64,000 nt of DNA, from positions 212,291,253-212,355,252 of the forward strand of contig OV884060.1 of NCBI GenBank assembly GCA_930367215.1, in the 5' to 3' direction. How positions within the stretch are numbered: the stretch's first letter is position 1; each line of letters opens with the position of its first letter. Of the stretch, positions 1 to 10,140 are shown piece after piece. Below the pieces are notes generated by a model. The model was given only the letters and a program-made list of their open reading frames with translations, was not told the origin of the DNA and searched no databases. A program made the position numbers and the translations under genes. Source of the DNA: Pollenia angustigena. Lineage: Eukaryota > Arthropoda > Insecta > Diptera > Polleniidae.

Positions 1-149
1 ACCGTAAGTACATACTTATTTATATTGTCTATTACATTTACTTATTTTTGGGAAAGACATATTTGCTTGAAAATGGTCTTAAAAAAAATCAAATATGTGT
101 TTTTAAAATTTTTTAAATCTATTTTTTTTAAACACTCACTATATAGTAA

Positions 150-422
150 GTCTGTGTTCATACGGCTCATGTCTTATTGACAAGATTGCTACTTTATTGG
201 CAGAGGGACGAGGGGAAAAGAAACGAGTACACAGATGCATGTACTGTCTTTACGTTTTGCTTTTTCATTCGTTGTTTAATTTTGTTTTTGTTTTCAATAT
301 CAAATAAAACAAAATAAAAAACATGACGTCAACATGACATGATTCATTTGAACGCCAATTCATGTTCAAAGAAGAAATAGGAAGAATCTTGTCAATATGA
401 CATGAGACGTATGAACTCAGAC
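150..422. mobile_element. MITE, GTCTG family (copy 1)
   Basis: The ends are imperfect inverted repeats of about 38 bp: left starts gtctgtgttcatacggctca, and the reverse complement of the right end reads gtctgagttcatacgtctca. Both continue with a tcttattgacaagatt-like block. Flanks are taa on the left and tga on the right, compatible with a decayed 3-bp target duplication. No coding potential. A shorter, better preserved copy lies at 34146-34260. Confidence 0.75.
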
Positions 423-743
423 TGACATTAGTTTATTAAGTAACTTACACACTCAACCAAAATGGCATTCTTAAGGCTCAGTTAGTCTTTACTTTATGTT
501 TCTGTTCTGTTCCGTGCCGTTCTGATACGAAATTGTAATAGTTACTTTTTCTGTAGTAACTTATCTGCCATTTATGACAAATTTATTAGTTTTATACCGT
601 CCATTGTTTTATTTCACTAATTTTAATGCACATAAATTTGAAGAAATTAAATTTTTATGAATTCTTAAAATCAAAAAACAGTTTACTTCAATATAAATAT
701 GTATTTATTATTATTTATTTTGCTGTCACTTATAGCCTTTTTA
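423..743. other. AT-rich stretch, nothing recognised
   Basis: No reading frame, TIR pair or RNA-like structure was recognised between the two flanking MITEs. Confidence 0.5.
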
Positions 744-1198
744 CACTGATCAACATTTAACATCTACCATAAATTTTCCACCATTTGCGAAGATGTTAAC
801 ATCTTTCCATAAGAAATACAAAGGGCTAAAAACCAACATCTTTCAACATCTTTAAATGATGTTCCTATCTCATTTTATTCCATTCTACACCTTTCGATTA
901 TTTTAGTGTCATCACTAGAAAAGTGGCAATAAGTTCTATTATTATTGTGGCATCACTGACAAAAATAAGTTTGTTTTGAAAGCAACGTTACCATTTGTCA
1001 AGTTTTATCTTTTATTGCACTGTTTTTTTGTTAAGTATTTTTTATATTTTTAAACAAATTGAACTTCAAATACATTTTTTAATCTTCTTTTTAAATTTTG
1101 TCACTTTTGTGAGAAAAAAACATTTTTAATTTAAAATTTTTTTTTTTTCATAAATGGTGACATTTTTGTTTGATGGTAGATGTTAGATGTGAGCAATG
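744..1198. mobile_element. MITE, CAYTG-TTAACATCTACC family
   Basis: The left end (cactgatcaacatttaacat) and the reverse complement of the right end (cattgctcacatctaacatc) are imperfect TIRs that run into a shared catctaccat block. Flanks are TTA on the left and TAA on the right. Non-coding and AT-rich. A lone left end of the same family (attacactgatcaacatc) occurs near 32874-32892. Confidence 0.65.
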
Positions 1199-1373
1199 TA
1201 AACGAGTGTTTCACATTTGATACATGAATTATAAAAAAGGGAAAATGTGTAAAATTCCCAAAAATATCCCCGAATTTTATTTTAATCCTCAGTTTCCAAA
1301 TGACTTTCTTTGTTCTTTTTCCTCGCATGATATCCCCAAGTCTGGCAGCACTGTTTTTATTTATTTATTTTCA

Positions 1374-1592
1374 GGCCTGTTGTGAAAATCACTTTTACTA
1401 AATTCACGTGATTTCAAATCACATGTGCCTACTAAAATCACACGGGTTATCTTTTAGTGTCCCGTTTTTGTGTGTTTTGGTGAGATCTTCAATTTCCGAA
1501 AGCACACCGAGAAACACAAAAACGGTATGACTCTCAGAACACCACAAAATCACAAGTCTGATTTCAAAAGCACGTGATTTTCAGAACAGGCC
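1374..1592. mobile_element. MITE with GGCCTGTT termini
   Basis: Both ends read ggcctgtt(g/c)tgaaaatcac when viewed outward-in, and the interior carries repeated aaatcac/gtgattt motifs and a weak central inverted repeat (cccgtttttgtgt / acacaaaaacggt). About 219 bp, non-coding. No clear target duplication. Confidence 0.65.
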
Positions 1593-1606
1593 CGTTTGTT
1601 TCACTT

Positions 1607-1768
1607 ACTGCCCGTCTATACCAGAGATAATTATTGCGACATATATTGCAGTAAATGTCAAAATTATGTTATCTTTAATGTAGACAGCAGTTTATTGTTC
1701 ATATTTATTGCCGACAATTTGTGTTGCAATAATTGTTAGTCCATTTTCGATGACAATTATTGCTTACA
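1607..1768 (+). repeat. Arm A of a scrambled inverted repeat
   Basis: About 160 bp beginning actgcccgtctataccagag. It is repeated in inverse orientation at 2527-2684 with few differences. In the right-hand copy A directly abuts block B (2685-2714), as expected for one TIR; here A lies outside B instead. Confidence 0.7.
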
Positions 1769-1893
1769 TAACCCTAGGTCTACACTAAAGATAAATATCT
1801 CAGCCAGTTGGCAATAACGTCGGCAGAACAACAAAGCAATATTTCTTATTGCTCAGCTAATGTTAAAGGCATGGGAAAACGTTTTTATGTTAA

Positions 1894-2064
1894 CCCTACG
1901 TTTCTACATGCAAGTAATTACTTGCAAGTAGTGTATACGTATTATCAACGAAAAATCGAAGAAACAGCCGATTGGCTGAAAGTACAAGAATTTTGTGAGT
2001 GGTAGTAAAAAAGTGTGAGTGTATTGAGTTTTTCGAACTTGCACTTGCATGTGGAAACGGGGGG
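1894..2064. mobile_element. MITE, CCCTACG family (copy 1), nested
   Basis: About 171 bp, flanked by TAA on both sides. Left TIR ccctacgtttctacatgcaa, right TIR (reverse complement) ccccccgtttccacatgcaa. A second copy with TTA on both sides is at 33074-33235 and shares the internal sequence gtagtgtatacgtatt and gattggctgaaagtacaa. Two copies with different exact 3-bp duplications establish the boundaries. Confidence 0.85.
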
Positions 2065-2244
2065 TAACTCATAATTTGAAAAACATCAAGGAAGAAGGTG
2101 CAGTGTAAAAACGGGCGCTTTCTTGCACAAATTATTTTTATATTAATATAAATTCTTTCTTATTCGACTTTATTATTGAAATGTATATTAATTTGTTTAA
2201 GCTTGAGGCCTTTTTTTATATAAAAATATTAATTTTATTTTAAC

Positions 2245-2275
<31 letters not shown>

Positions 2276-2526
2276 TCAATATTTTTATATAAAATAGATT
2301 TATATAAATTGAAATAATAAATGTCGAATAAGAAAAAAATTATATTAATAAAAATAATTTTTGGAATATTATTTTAGTGTTTATAAAATTTTTTAATTTA
2401 ATTCTTTTGCTACAATTATAATTTGCTACCATTTCACAAATTTAATTTCTTTCTCACACAATTTGCTTTTATATTTTTTTTTTTTTTTTGCTTCTTTTTT
2501 CTCAACTGACAACCAAATTTGACGTT

Positions 2527-2684
2527 TTATGTAAGCAATAATTGTCAACGAAAATGGTAGCAATTATTGCAACATAAATTGTCGGCAATAAATATGTACA
2601 AAAAATTGCTGTCTACATTAAAGATAATTTTGACATTTACTGCAATATATGTCGCAATAATTATCTCTGGTATAGGCGGGCAGT
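2527..2684 (-). repeat. Arm A' of the scrambled inverted repeat
   Basis: Reverse-complement copy of 1607-1768, contiguous with the B' terminus at 2685-2714. Confidence 0.7.
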
Positions 2685-2717
2685 GAGATATTTATCTTTA
2701 GTGTAGACCTAGGGTTA

Positions 2718-3280
2718 AGTTACAGAACATGGTTACTGGTTTATTCAACTCCATTGTACGACCAGCTGCAACATGTAGGGGCCGCATAAGGATCATATTA
2801 ATCCTCTGGAAAAATTATGATTTATTGAACTTTATTTATTTCATATATACTTTTGTTAAATTAACTTTTACTGTGAATTTATTGTTTTTTACAAGAACGT
2901 AAATACCATTTATTAAAGTAAAAAAAAAAAAAATTGGTGTAGTTTTTTATTAACACAAGAATTTAATAATGGACAAACTAAATAAAATAAAAAAGGGTTC
3001 ATTTTTGTCATATTTTACATACATACGTACATACGTACATATAAACCTTAGTATTTCTTTCCTTTTAAAGGAAGTAGAACATCAAACGTTTTCTTGCTCT
3101 TGAAGAAATTCTAACAATTTTTAACCCATACCAGTGAAACAATAGGGATCGATCACGGTTTCAAACCAAATTTAAATTGAAACCAGCATTTGCATAAATT
3201 AATGACTAAAATATCTTTCAAAAGATAATAGTTGGTATTTTTTTAAATAATTTTTTTATCTTTTTAAAACTTTTTAATTT
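2718..3280. other. Unannotated AT-rich stretch with short microsatellite
   Basis: Contains a poly-A run near 2920-2934 and a catacatacgtacatacgtacat microsatellite at about 3018-3042. No gene or element boundary recognised. Confidence 0.5.
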
Positions 3281-4037
3281 TTATACCCCCCCACAATAGT
3301 GGAAATGTTTGTTGCATCTTAAAATATTAGCCCTAGTTTACCCACATTTAAGTATGCCGAGCGACTCAGAATGACTTTCTGAGTAGAATAAACGATGTCC
3401 GTCCGGCTGGATGTCCATGTAAACCTTGCGCGCAAAGTACAGGTCGCAATTTTGAAGACATTTGGTTCATATGTAGGTTCAAATTGGCACAAAGACCAAA
3501 GCTATTGCAATTAGGGATAATCGGTTCATGATTTCACAAAGCTCCCATACAAACTTCTTTCCGGAAAAGGGTCTTTGTGCCCATAAACCATCTTATTATG
3601 TTGGTTTTTAGATGAAATTTGCTACAAACTTATTTTATTGCAATTAAAATCATCTCACCAAATTTTATTGCAATCGGTCCATATTTGACCATAGTGCCCA
3701 TACAAATACTACTTCCGAAAATAGCATTTAATGCCATAACTTCCTTTAAACGTTAGTATTTACATAATAATTGGCGACAATGACTTTACGAGGTCCTAAA
3801 TTAACCGCAGGTCCCATATACACCCCCATCCTAAAATCTCATATAGATGAAGATATTTAAATAATATTCGGCACAAAGAAATTTTATATGAATCTTAACC
3901 TTGCAGACGGGTCCATGCTTGACCGGGTCCATGCTTGACCATGGGTCATAAATAGGGCACACTAGCAAAAATTATTTTTATATGCTGTGTTGTAGGATAT
4001 CATACGGTCGGGCTTGACCGACTATACTTTCTTACTT
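3281..4037 (+). repeat. Interspersed repeat, 'GACCGACTATACTTTC' family, copy 1
   Basis: Begins ttatacccccccacaatagt and ends ttgaccgactatactttctt. Internal landmarks shared with copies at 37438-39095 and 59045-59437 are cgactcagaatgactttctg, gatgtccgtccggctgg, and gcgcaaagtacaggtcgcaa. The family is present in several copies of different lengths and truncations, without clear TIRs and without coding capacity. The element class is not established. Confidence 0.75.
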
Positions 4038-5221
4038 TTTTTAAATGTATTTACAGCAAATTTTTAAAACTCAACATACTTTTTCTTTATTGGCAGAGCA
4101 ACAATTGCGACATTTGACGGTAACCAGCCACACAAGAGCTCTTAAATTTTGTAAAGGTAACGACACTAATTTGCAATTCATTTAATACTTCCTCCGTTAA
4201 GTAAACAAACAATCAAAACAGAAAAAAAATTGAAGAAAAATTTTAAATTTATTTATATACACGACTACATCGTAGCGCAATGAGAGCAATACAAAAGGCA
4301 CTCATATTTACAGTTTCCGTTGCCTTTAGTTTCACTTTAAAAAGGAATTCCTGAAAAGAAAAAATTTAACATGTTCAAATTAAAAATTAATGTTTATTAT
4401 AGTGTGTGTCAAGCGTGCGCTTTCTTTCGCACAAATAAATATGAAACAAAAAATTTTCTTTCGAATTAAGTGAAATAAGCATTTACTTTTAAGCGGAGTT
4501 TCAAAATAAACATTATATACTGTACTGTACTGTACTTGTTCTGTCCGATATATATATATGGAAAACACAAACGCTAATAGTGTTTCTTTTATAAAAAAAA
4601 CCTTTAAAAACGTTTCTCTGCTTGTGATCTTCGAAATTTCAATGCGTACAGTTTTTCGTAAAAAAACACAAACTTCGTTGTGTTCGTTTCAGTACATTAA
4701 TGTTCTTTCGTTTCATTTGTGCTCAACGCCCCTTTGACTGGTAAAGACAATAAAAAAAATATCGTCACCTTAAATGCAAAAGGCTTTAACTAACAAAAAT
4801 TCCAAATCGACTTTTTCATTAAATCTGATGTATTGCATTAATACTAATGTCCAGAACAAGAACAATTTGACCACCATTAGCATTTTTATTGATGAAAAAA
4901 AAACCAAACGCCAAACCAAAACCATATCTACAAAAGATTATATGATTAACGCTAAAAGAACTAACTAGCAGTTTGTATAACCCTGCGGCCACACGTTCAA
5001 GTTGTTCTTGATAGTCTTTTACATAGACTGCTTGTCAAAATTTACATAAATTGAAAGTTGTGACGTAGGCCTTAGTCAATTTGTAAGCAATTAACTTCCA
5101 AGATGTCAACAACAACAGAGACAAACGTGTACTCAGCTGTTAAATTGAAAGTAAATTGCCAAACAAATGGAAAGGTGAAATTGAAAGCCATCTCGTGGTC
5201 AATTTAAAAAGTGTGAGTGTG
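4038..5221. other. Unannotated stretch
   Basis: No conserved protein or element boundary recognised. Contains a tactgtactgtactgtact microsatellite near 4516-4538 followed by (at)n at about 4550-4558. A 64-codon frame at 4774-4968 is lysine/asparagine/threonine-rich with no recognisable motif and is probably spurious. Confidence 0.5.
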
Positions 5222-5224
5222 TTA

Positions 5225-5704
5225 TGCTATGTTCATACGACGACAAAAACCACTCGTTTCGCTCTCTGAAACTAGATTGTCAAACATGCTGCTCATACGA
5301 TTCATTCTTGTTTAATTTTGACATCTTTTTTTGTGTTGTTAGTGTGATTTTATTTAAAACAGATAAAAAAGTAATTAAAAGCTAAAAATATATTATTTAA
5401 TACTTTTATTAATATTATTATTTGATAATTATCACTTTATTTTATTAAACATCAATTTTTATTTTGTATTTTATTTTGTTTTGATTTTTTTTTTGAGAGC
5501 TAGTTCAGATAAACTAACAATAATTGTTATCAAAATTAGAGATGATAGTACATTTTTCCTGTTTCGCAGCCTGTTTCAAAATGAAACGACCTGTTTCGCT
5601 CACAAAATTTTGTATGGGGAAACAAGTCGTTTCAGTCATGTTTGGGGCGCGAAACAGGAAAAAGAGAGCAAAACACGAATATTGCTGTCCGTGTGAACAT
5701 GGTA
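5225..5704. mobile_element. MITE with TGYTATGTTCAYACG termini
   Basis: About 480 bp flanked by exact TTA on both sides (5222-5224 and 5705-5707). Left end tgctatgttcatacgacgac; reverse complement of the right end taccatgttcacacggacag. The right third holds a foldback built from cgaaacagg/cctgtttcg and gaaacgac/gtcgtttc blocks (5553-5662). Short frames on both strands here simply follow the palindrome. Confidence 0.75.
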
Positions 5705-6046
5705 TTAGTAAAAAACTGAATTGCAAAACTTGATCGTGTGGCCACCAAGTAATATGCAACTTTATTAATTGTCAAAACAGATGGTAGGTTTTACAAGAAA
5801 AATAGAGGAAACATTAATTATAAGCAGTTTAACGCAATTTATAAATTTATCATATTAAATAGTTGTTTTCTACACCTGTAAAATTTTCAAAATGTTTGAT
5901 AGAGCCCAAGGCCCATTGTTTTGTTTCTTTGGAGCTGTCAAAATCTGTTACATAACATGAATATGTTTGTCCCACACAAATTTAAGCGCCATTGATTTTA
6001 TGTGTATTATTGCCACACGCACACGTATTTTCCTTTTGCTTTGTAG

Positions 6047-6954
6047 CGGGTGATTTTTTAGCTATTATCTTTTTGGCAACACTGGTTTAAACAGCTGACG
6101 CACGTTTCGTGTTTTGTTTCACTGTCAAACATCTTCAGTTTGGTCTATAATTTAACCATGAATCGTCTTACAAACGAACAACGCTTGCAAATTATTGAAT
6201 TTTATTATCAAAATGCGTGCTCTGTTAAGAAAGTTCATTGTGTTCAGCGACGAAGCTCATTTTTAGCTCAATGGATACGTTAATAAGCAGAATTGTCGAT
6301 TTTGGAGTGAAGATCAGCCAGAAGCATTACAAGAGCTACCGATGCATCCAGAAAAAGTCACAGTTTGGTGCGGTTTATGGGCTGGTGGCATCATTGAACC
6401 GTACTTCTTCAAAGATGATGCGAATCGTAACGTAACTGTGAATGGTGAGCGCTACCGTGAGATGATATCCAACTTTTTTTGCCCAAAATGCAAGAGCTTG
6501 ACTTGCATGACATGCGGTTTCAACAAGACGGTGCCACATGCCACACAGCACGCTTAACAATGGACTTATTGAGAGGCGAGTTCGGTGAACATTTTATTTC
6601 ACGTTCGGGACCGGTCAATTGGCCGCCTAGATCGTGCGATTTAACGCCTTAAGACTATTTTTTGTGGGGCTATGTTAAAGCTCATGTCTATACACACATG
6701 CCCGTTTTAATTGACGCATTAGAAGACATTGAAGCATTTATTCATGAGATACCGACCGAAATGTTGGAGAGAGTATGCCAAAATTGGACTAAGCGGAGGG
6801 ACCATTTGAGGCGCAGTCACGGTCAACATTTGCATGAAATAATCTTCACACATTAAATTATATGGATCGTACTATCGATTTAAATAAAGATTTCATTAAT
6901 TTTTTCGAATTTTATGTGGTTTTTTTCAAACTTTCCTATAGCTCTTAAAAAATC
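6047..6954 (+). mobile_element. mariner-family element (DD41D type), internally deleted, copy 1
   Basis: Left end cgggtgatttttta and right end ttcctatagctcttaaaaaatc match the ends of the copies at 41677, 49642 and 61786. The transposase begins MNRLTNEQRLQIIEFYYQNA and has lost most of its DNA-binding region. Later parts keep HPEKVTVWCGLWAGG and the fragment SCDLTP. In less damaged copies the second and third catalytic aspartates (WFQQD and PLD) are separated by 41 residues, the DD41D spacing described for rosa-type mariners. This copy also lacks about 13 bases around the deletion junction compared with its relatives. Confidence 0.88.
6158..6856 (+). pseudogene. mariner transposase pseudogene
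   Basis: Starts at the ATG of MNRLTNEQRLQ and ends at the stop after QHLHEIIFTH. Frame changes lie near 6245 (at the internal deletion), 6340 and 6480, and a taa replaces a codon in the LTPLDYFLWG region (6649-6651). The helix-turn-helix domain and the residues between it and the first catalytic aspartate region are missing, so no functional protein is possible. The C-terminal 64 codons (6662-6856) remain open and carry the usual WGYVKAHVYTHMP and QNWTKRRDHLRRSHG segments. Confidence 0.88.
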
Positions 6955-6956
6955 TT

Positions 6957-7386
6957 TTGTATTTATATACCATTGAGTAGTGAATGCTGTTGGTGTAGTA
7001 GCTAAGATGTGAACTCTGAAACCGATAGGACCCTGATTCGATTCCTGGCTCAAGCGTCCAAAAAAAAAAAAACATCCTCAACTTGCGGTTGGCTTGAACG
7101 AACCAGTGAAAGTAATTTCTGTTCTAAAGCACTTCAAATAGTGCCGTTCGGATTCAGCATTGAACTTTAGGTCTCGTCATGTATTCTAAGAATATGCAAC
7201 ACATCTAATTACGCATGAGTGGAAGCGCAGTGGTATCGCAACGGACATTCAGTGTCTATGTGAGCTGGCGAATAAAGTCGACTGCCACCTCTACCTAACC
7301 GAAAATACCATTAAGTAGGCTATTTTGAACCCAAGTCGACTTCGGAACCATACACATTTCGGATCCAAATAGGTGTAGGATATTAT
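6957..7386 (+). mobile_element. tRNA-derived SINE-like repeat, copy A
   Basis: Positions about 6986-7055 resemble a tRNA-type polymerase III promoter: an A-box-like ttggtgtagtagcta and a B-box-like tgattcgattcct at normal spacing, followed by poly-A. The downstream body (to gtgtaggatattatg) is shared with an inverse copy at 61306-61755. No clear TSD. Confidence 0.65.
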
Positions 7387-7790
7387 GTGGTCGGTCTTGA
7401 CCGACTATTTCTGTAAAGAGTTTCATTAATTCTATGAAGCTTTTCATAAACATTGACTGTAACGAAACCTGTTTCATAGATTTTATAAGGAGTGTCATTG
7501 GCTGAACTCCAACGAATATTTTCATAAAATTTGTGAAGAAATTCAGTAATGAAATGAAGATAATTCCCTAATAACAGAAACGAAAAAAAGGGAAAGAAAA
7601 TTTGTTTGAATACAGGACGACCGAAAAAAATAAAAATCTTTTTTAATGGTTATGGAAGCTAAAAAAAAACAAAAACAAACTATAACGGTTATCAAAGACC
7701 AAAAAAATATTGGTTATTTGCAACAATTATTCAGAGAGCAGGTTTTAAAAATTCGTGATAAATTATTATTTCAGATTTTTTAAAATATTG
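7387..7790. other. Insert relative to the inverted partner block
   Basis: Starts with a ggtcggtcttgaccgactat end like the 3281-type repeat, then AT-rich sequence with aaaaatcttttttaatggtt motifs. It is absent from the corresponding junction in the inverted partner block (61300-61310). No coding sequence recognised. Confidence 0.45.
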
Positions 7791-7798
7791 GTTATAAC

Positions 7799-8701
7799 CA
7801 GGGAAACCAGAAATATGCAATTGCATGTTTTTACTTGTGCGACTAATAAAGTCGGAAACAATAAATTTATCCGGTTTAGAGCTTTTTATGAATTTTGGCA
7901 TCGATTTGTTAGAGCATATTTTTGCATATTTTACCATTTGCAGCATATTTTAGTTAAAAGAGCCTTTTTGCAGCATTTTTTTAGGTTTTTAGTGCATATT
8001 TTGCCTTTTTAATGCATATTTTGATACATATTCAATTTTTGTAGATGCCTACAATAACTTTCGAGGCAAATAAAAAAAAATTTTTTTTTTTCGAAAATCT
8101 GTTACTTTAATTTCGAGATCTACATTTAATTTTTACTCTTAAATTGTAAGACAAAGCAGGTTGTCATAAAGAATAAATGTTATGCGATTTGTATCTAGAC
8201 CAACCTTTTAGTATTCCGATTGACTCGGAAGCACTTTTTAAAGTGATCTAACGTGTCCATCCATCCGCCTGGCTGGTTGTCTGTCCAGGTTAGCCTTGTG
8301 CGCAGAGTACAAGTTCCAATTTTGTAGATAATTTGATCAAATATGGACGAAGTCTATGCAAATGGTGAGAATATCGGTCCTTAACTAGCTTTAAATTCCT
8401 TTTAAATGTTAACATTTGTTAACAATTGAGCGACCGTACCTAAAATCCCTTTAAGACAAAAACCCATATGGATGTTAATATCTAGATAATATTCGGCGCA
8501 AACATCTCTTATATGAATTTTAACCTTTTTTAGGTTTTTTTTTAGATTTTGTTAATAAATTGTTGAATATTGTGTCTTCAAATGAGCAATTTTAATTTTT
8601 AGGGCATATTTTTAACATTTTTCAGGGCATATTTTCCAGTTTTTACAGCATATTTAATGCGCATAAAACGTATTTTTAAGAGCATATTTCTGGTTTCCCT
8701 G
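7799..8701. mobile_element. Non-autonomous hAT element, TSD gttataac
   Basis: Perfect 20-bp TIRs (cagggaaaccagaaatatgc) flanked by the perfect 8-bp duplication gttataac at 7791-7798 and 8702-8709. Both subterminal zones carry repeated gcatatttt motifs. The middle contains a decayed copy of the interspersed repeat (8200-8540). The inverted partner block reads ggttataactgttatgccc without the element (reverse complement, around 61276-61294), which is the pre-insertion site. Confidence 0.92.
8202..8540 (+). repeat. Decayed interspersed repeat, copy within hAT
   Basis: Retains ccgattgactcggaag, a gtccatccatccgcctggctgg-like block and gcgcagagtacaagttccaa, matching diverged landmarks of the 3281-4037 family. 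Confidence 0.5.
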
Positions 8702-9239
8702 GTTATAACTGTTATGCCCCTGCATTGTATTTTATTTGTTCCTTTCGTTGGTCGATATGTCAAAAACACAAGCATCTTTTGAAAAAACGAAGTTAAGCTG
8801 TACTTTCACAGCCGCCTGAGTGAAATCGGTTTAATATCCTACTTGTTATGAAAACACATGCACTAACAAAGCTGAACACAAAAACTGTTCGAATGATGAT
8901 TGATTCAATTTAGTGAGACACTAAAATACAGTGATGGGAAGTAGTAGCGGTGCTCTCTGGTAAAAATATTTAATAGAGATAAAATTCGTTACAAATAAAT
9001 TTTTTAAATTATATCACATACGACAGGTCGATCCCAAAATTGTTATTTATTCCAACAATCTCCCAATAATGTTGGTATGAAGAGAAAAATAGACACGAAT
9101 AACTTTTATACAAGCCAAAACCACAACCAATATGCTAGAATCGTATGACCAAAATGTATTTTGGCACCCATATAAGCCCTATTCCTAAAGTGCAATAACT
9201 CCATTGTATATTTATCGCAAATTGGAAAATACACAAATT

Positions 9240-9866
9240 GTTGAAGCGCAATAAAGTTGGGCAAAAATAACTTCATGCAAGTCACTTGGCGAGTCCGTGT
9301 GAATCCGTGTTGGGCAAAAAAGGAAAGTTAAGCCGCTTTACCTTTTTTTTTGTTTGAAAATGTAATAGCAATGATTTGCGATAAGAAAAAAACATGTCAA
9401 AGACAAATCGTCCGCTCATTATTGGTTTGGCGCATATCATGGTGAAATTACCATTAAATGCGCCAAACCAATAATGAGCTGACGAAATCTGCAAACGATA
9501 GAAAAGTACCAATCACTCACTCGCAATAGTGAATAGCCCTCTGGACAATTGAAGCTTAGTGGTACGTTTACGAGTCGATGTTTTAAGCTCTCTCGAATTC
9601 GTTCGATATTATCTTGGCTTCGTGCTTCACGCAGTCTTTCACTCAGAGATAAGTCACTAACGGTCTTCGATGACTGAAAACAAGCAACTAGATTACATAT
9701 TTCATTTCGTGATGGTGCATTTCTGGTGCAAAAAAATTTTCGAAATATTCCTTGGGCTAAAATTATTGAATTTTGACTACAAGCAAAATACAACTCAATA
9801 ATTTTTTATCATTCCTCAATCGTTAATATGGCTACTAAATCTCACAAAATGTTGTTTCTAAAGCTT
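9240..9866 (-). pseudogene. Tc1/mariner-like transposase N-terminal remnant (copy 1)
   Basis: On the minus strand a 118-codon frame (9437-9793) contains PSRNEICNLVACF and ARSQDNIERIRESL, resembling the DUF4817 helix-turn-helix domain at the N-terminus of many insect Tc1/mariner-like transposases (PSRNTI...W...F then RTPENIERVR...). No catalytic domain was found. An inverse, similarly broken copy lies at 59704-60300. The right end (9867-9900) matches one terminus of the small MITE at 59479-59695. The family match is from memory and would need a domain search. Confidence 0.6.
9414..9479. repeat. 66-bp hairpin inside the Tc1/mariner-like remnant
   Basis: Arms read gctcattattggtttggcgc and its inverse at the other end, with about 33-nt arms and few mismatches. 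The same hairpin recurs at about 60084-60149 in the inverted copy, so it predates their separation. Confidence 0.8.
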
Positions 9867-9910
9867 CGGTCTCACTTGGCAAATATTTGACGAAAAAACC
9901 GTGATAGACT

Positions 9911-10140
9911 CTATACACACATGCCCGCTGCAATTGACTCATTGGAAGACAACATTGAAGCATTTATTCATGAGATACCGTCCGAAATGTTGGAAAGAGT
10001 ATGAAAAAATTGGACTAAGCGGATGGACCAAACGTTAAATTATATGGACCGTACTATCGATTCAAATAAAGATTTCATGCATTTTTCTGAATTTTATGCG
10101 TTTTTTTAAAACTTTCCTATAGCTCTTAAAAAATCACCCA
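9911..10140 (+). mobile_element. mariner 3' fragment (copy 2)
   Basis: Starts in the ctatacacacatgcccgctg part of the transposase and runs through the stop region to the right terminus agctcttaaaaaatcaccca. The left boundary is an abrupt join to the MITE end at 9867-9900. A tga interrupts the ERVCQNW segment and part of the C-terminus is deleted. Confidence 0.85.

Larger units (their letters stand above)
1772..2714. mobile_element. MITE with CCCTAGGTCTACAC termini
   Basis: The ends are a near-perfect inverted repeat of about 32 bp starting ccctaggtctacactaaaga. Flanks are TAA (1769-1771) and TTA (2715-2717). The interior holds a complete younger MITE at 1894-2064 and a run of 22 A at about 2245-2266. 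No coding capacity. Confidence 0.7.

Noticed and set aside
5481..5759. Overlapping frames on both strands
   Set aside because: They arise from the palindromic part of the TTA-flanked MITE (5225-5704).
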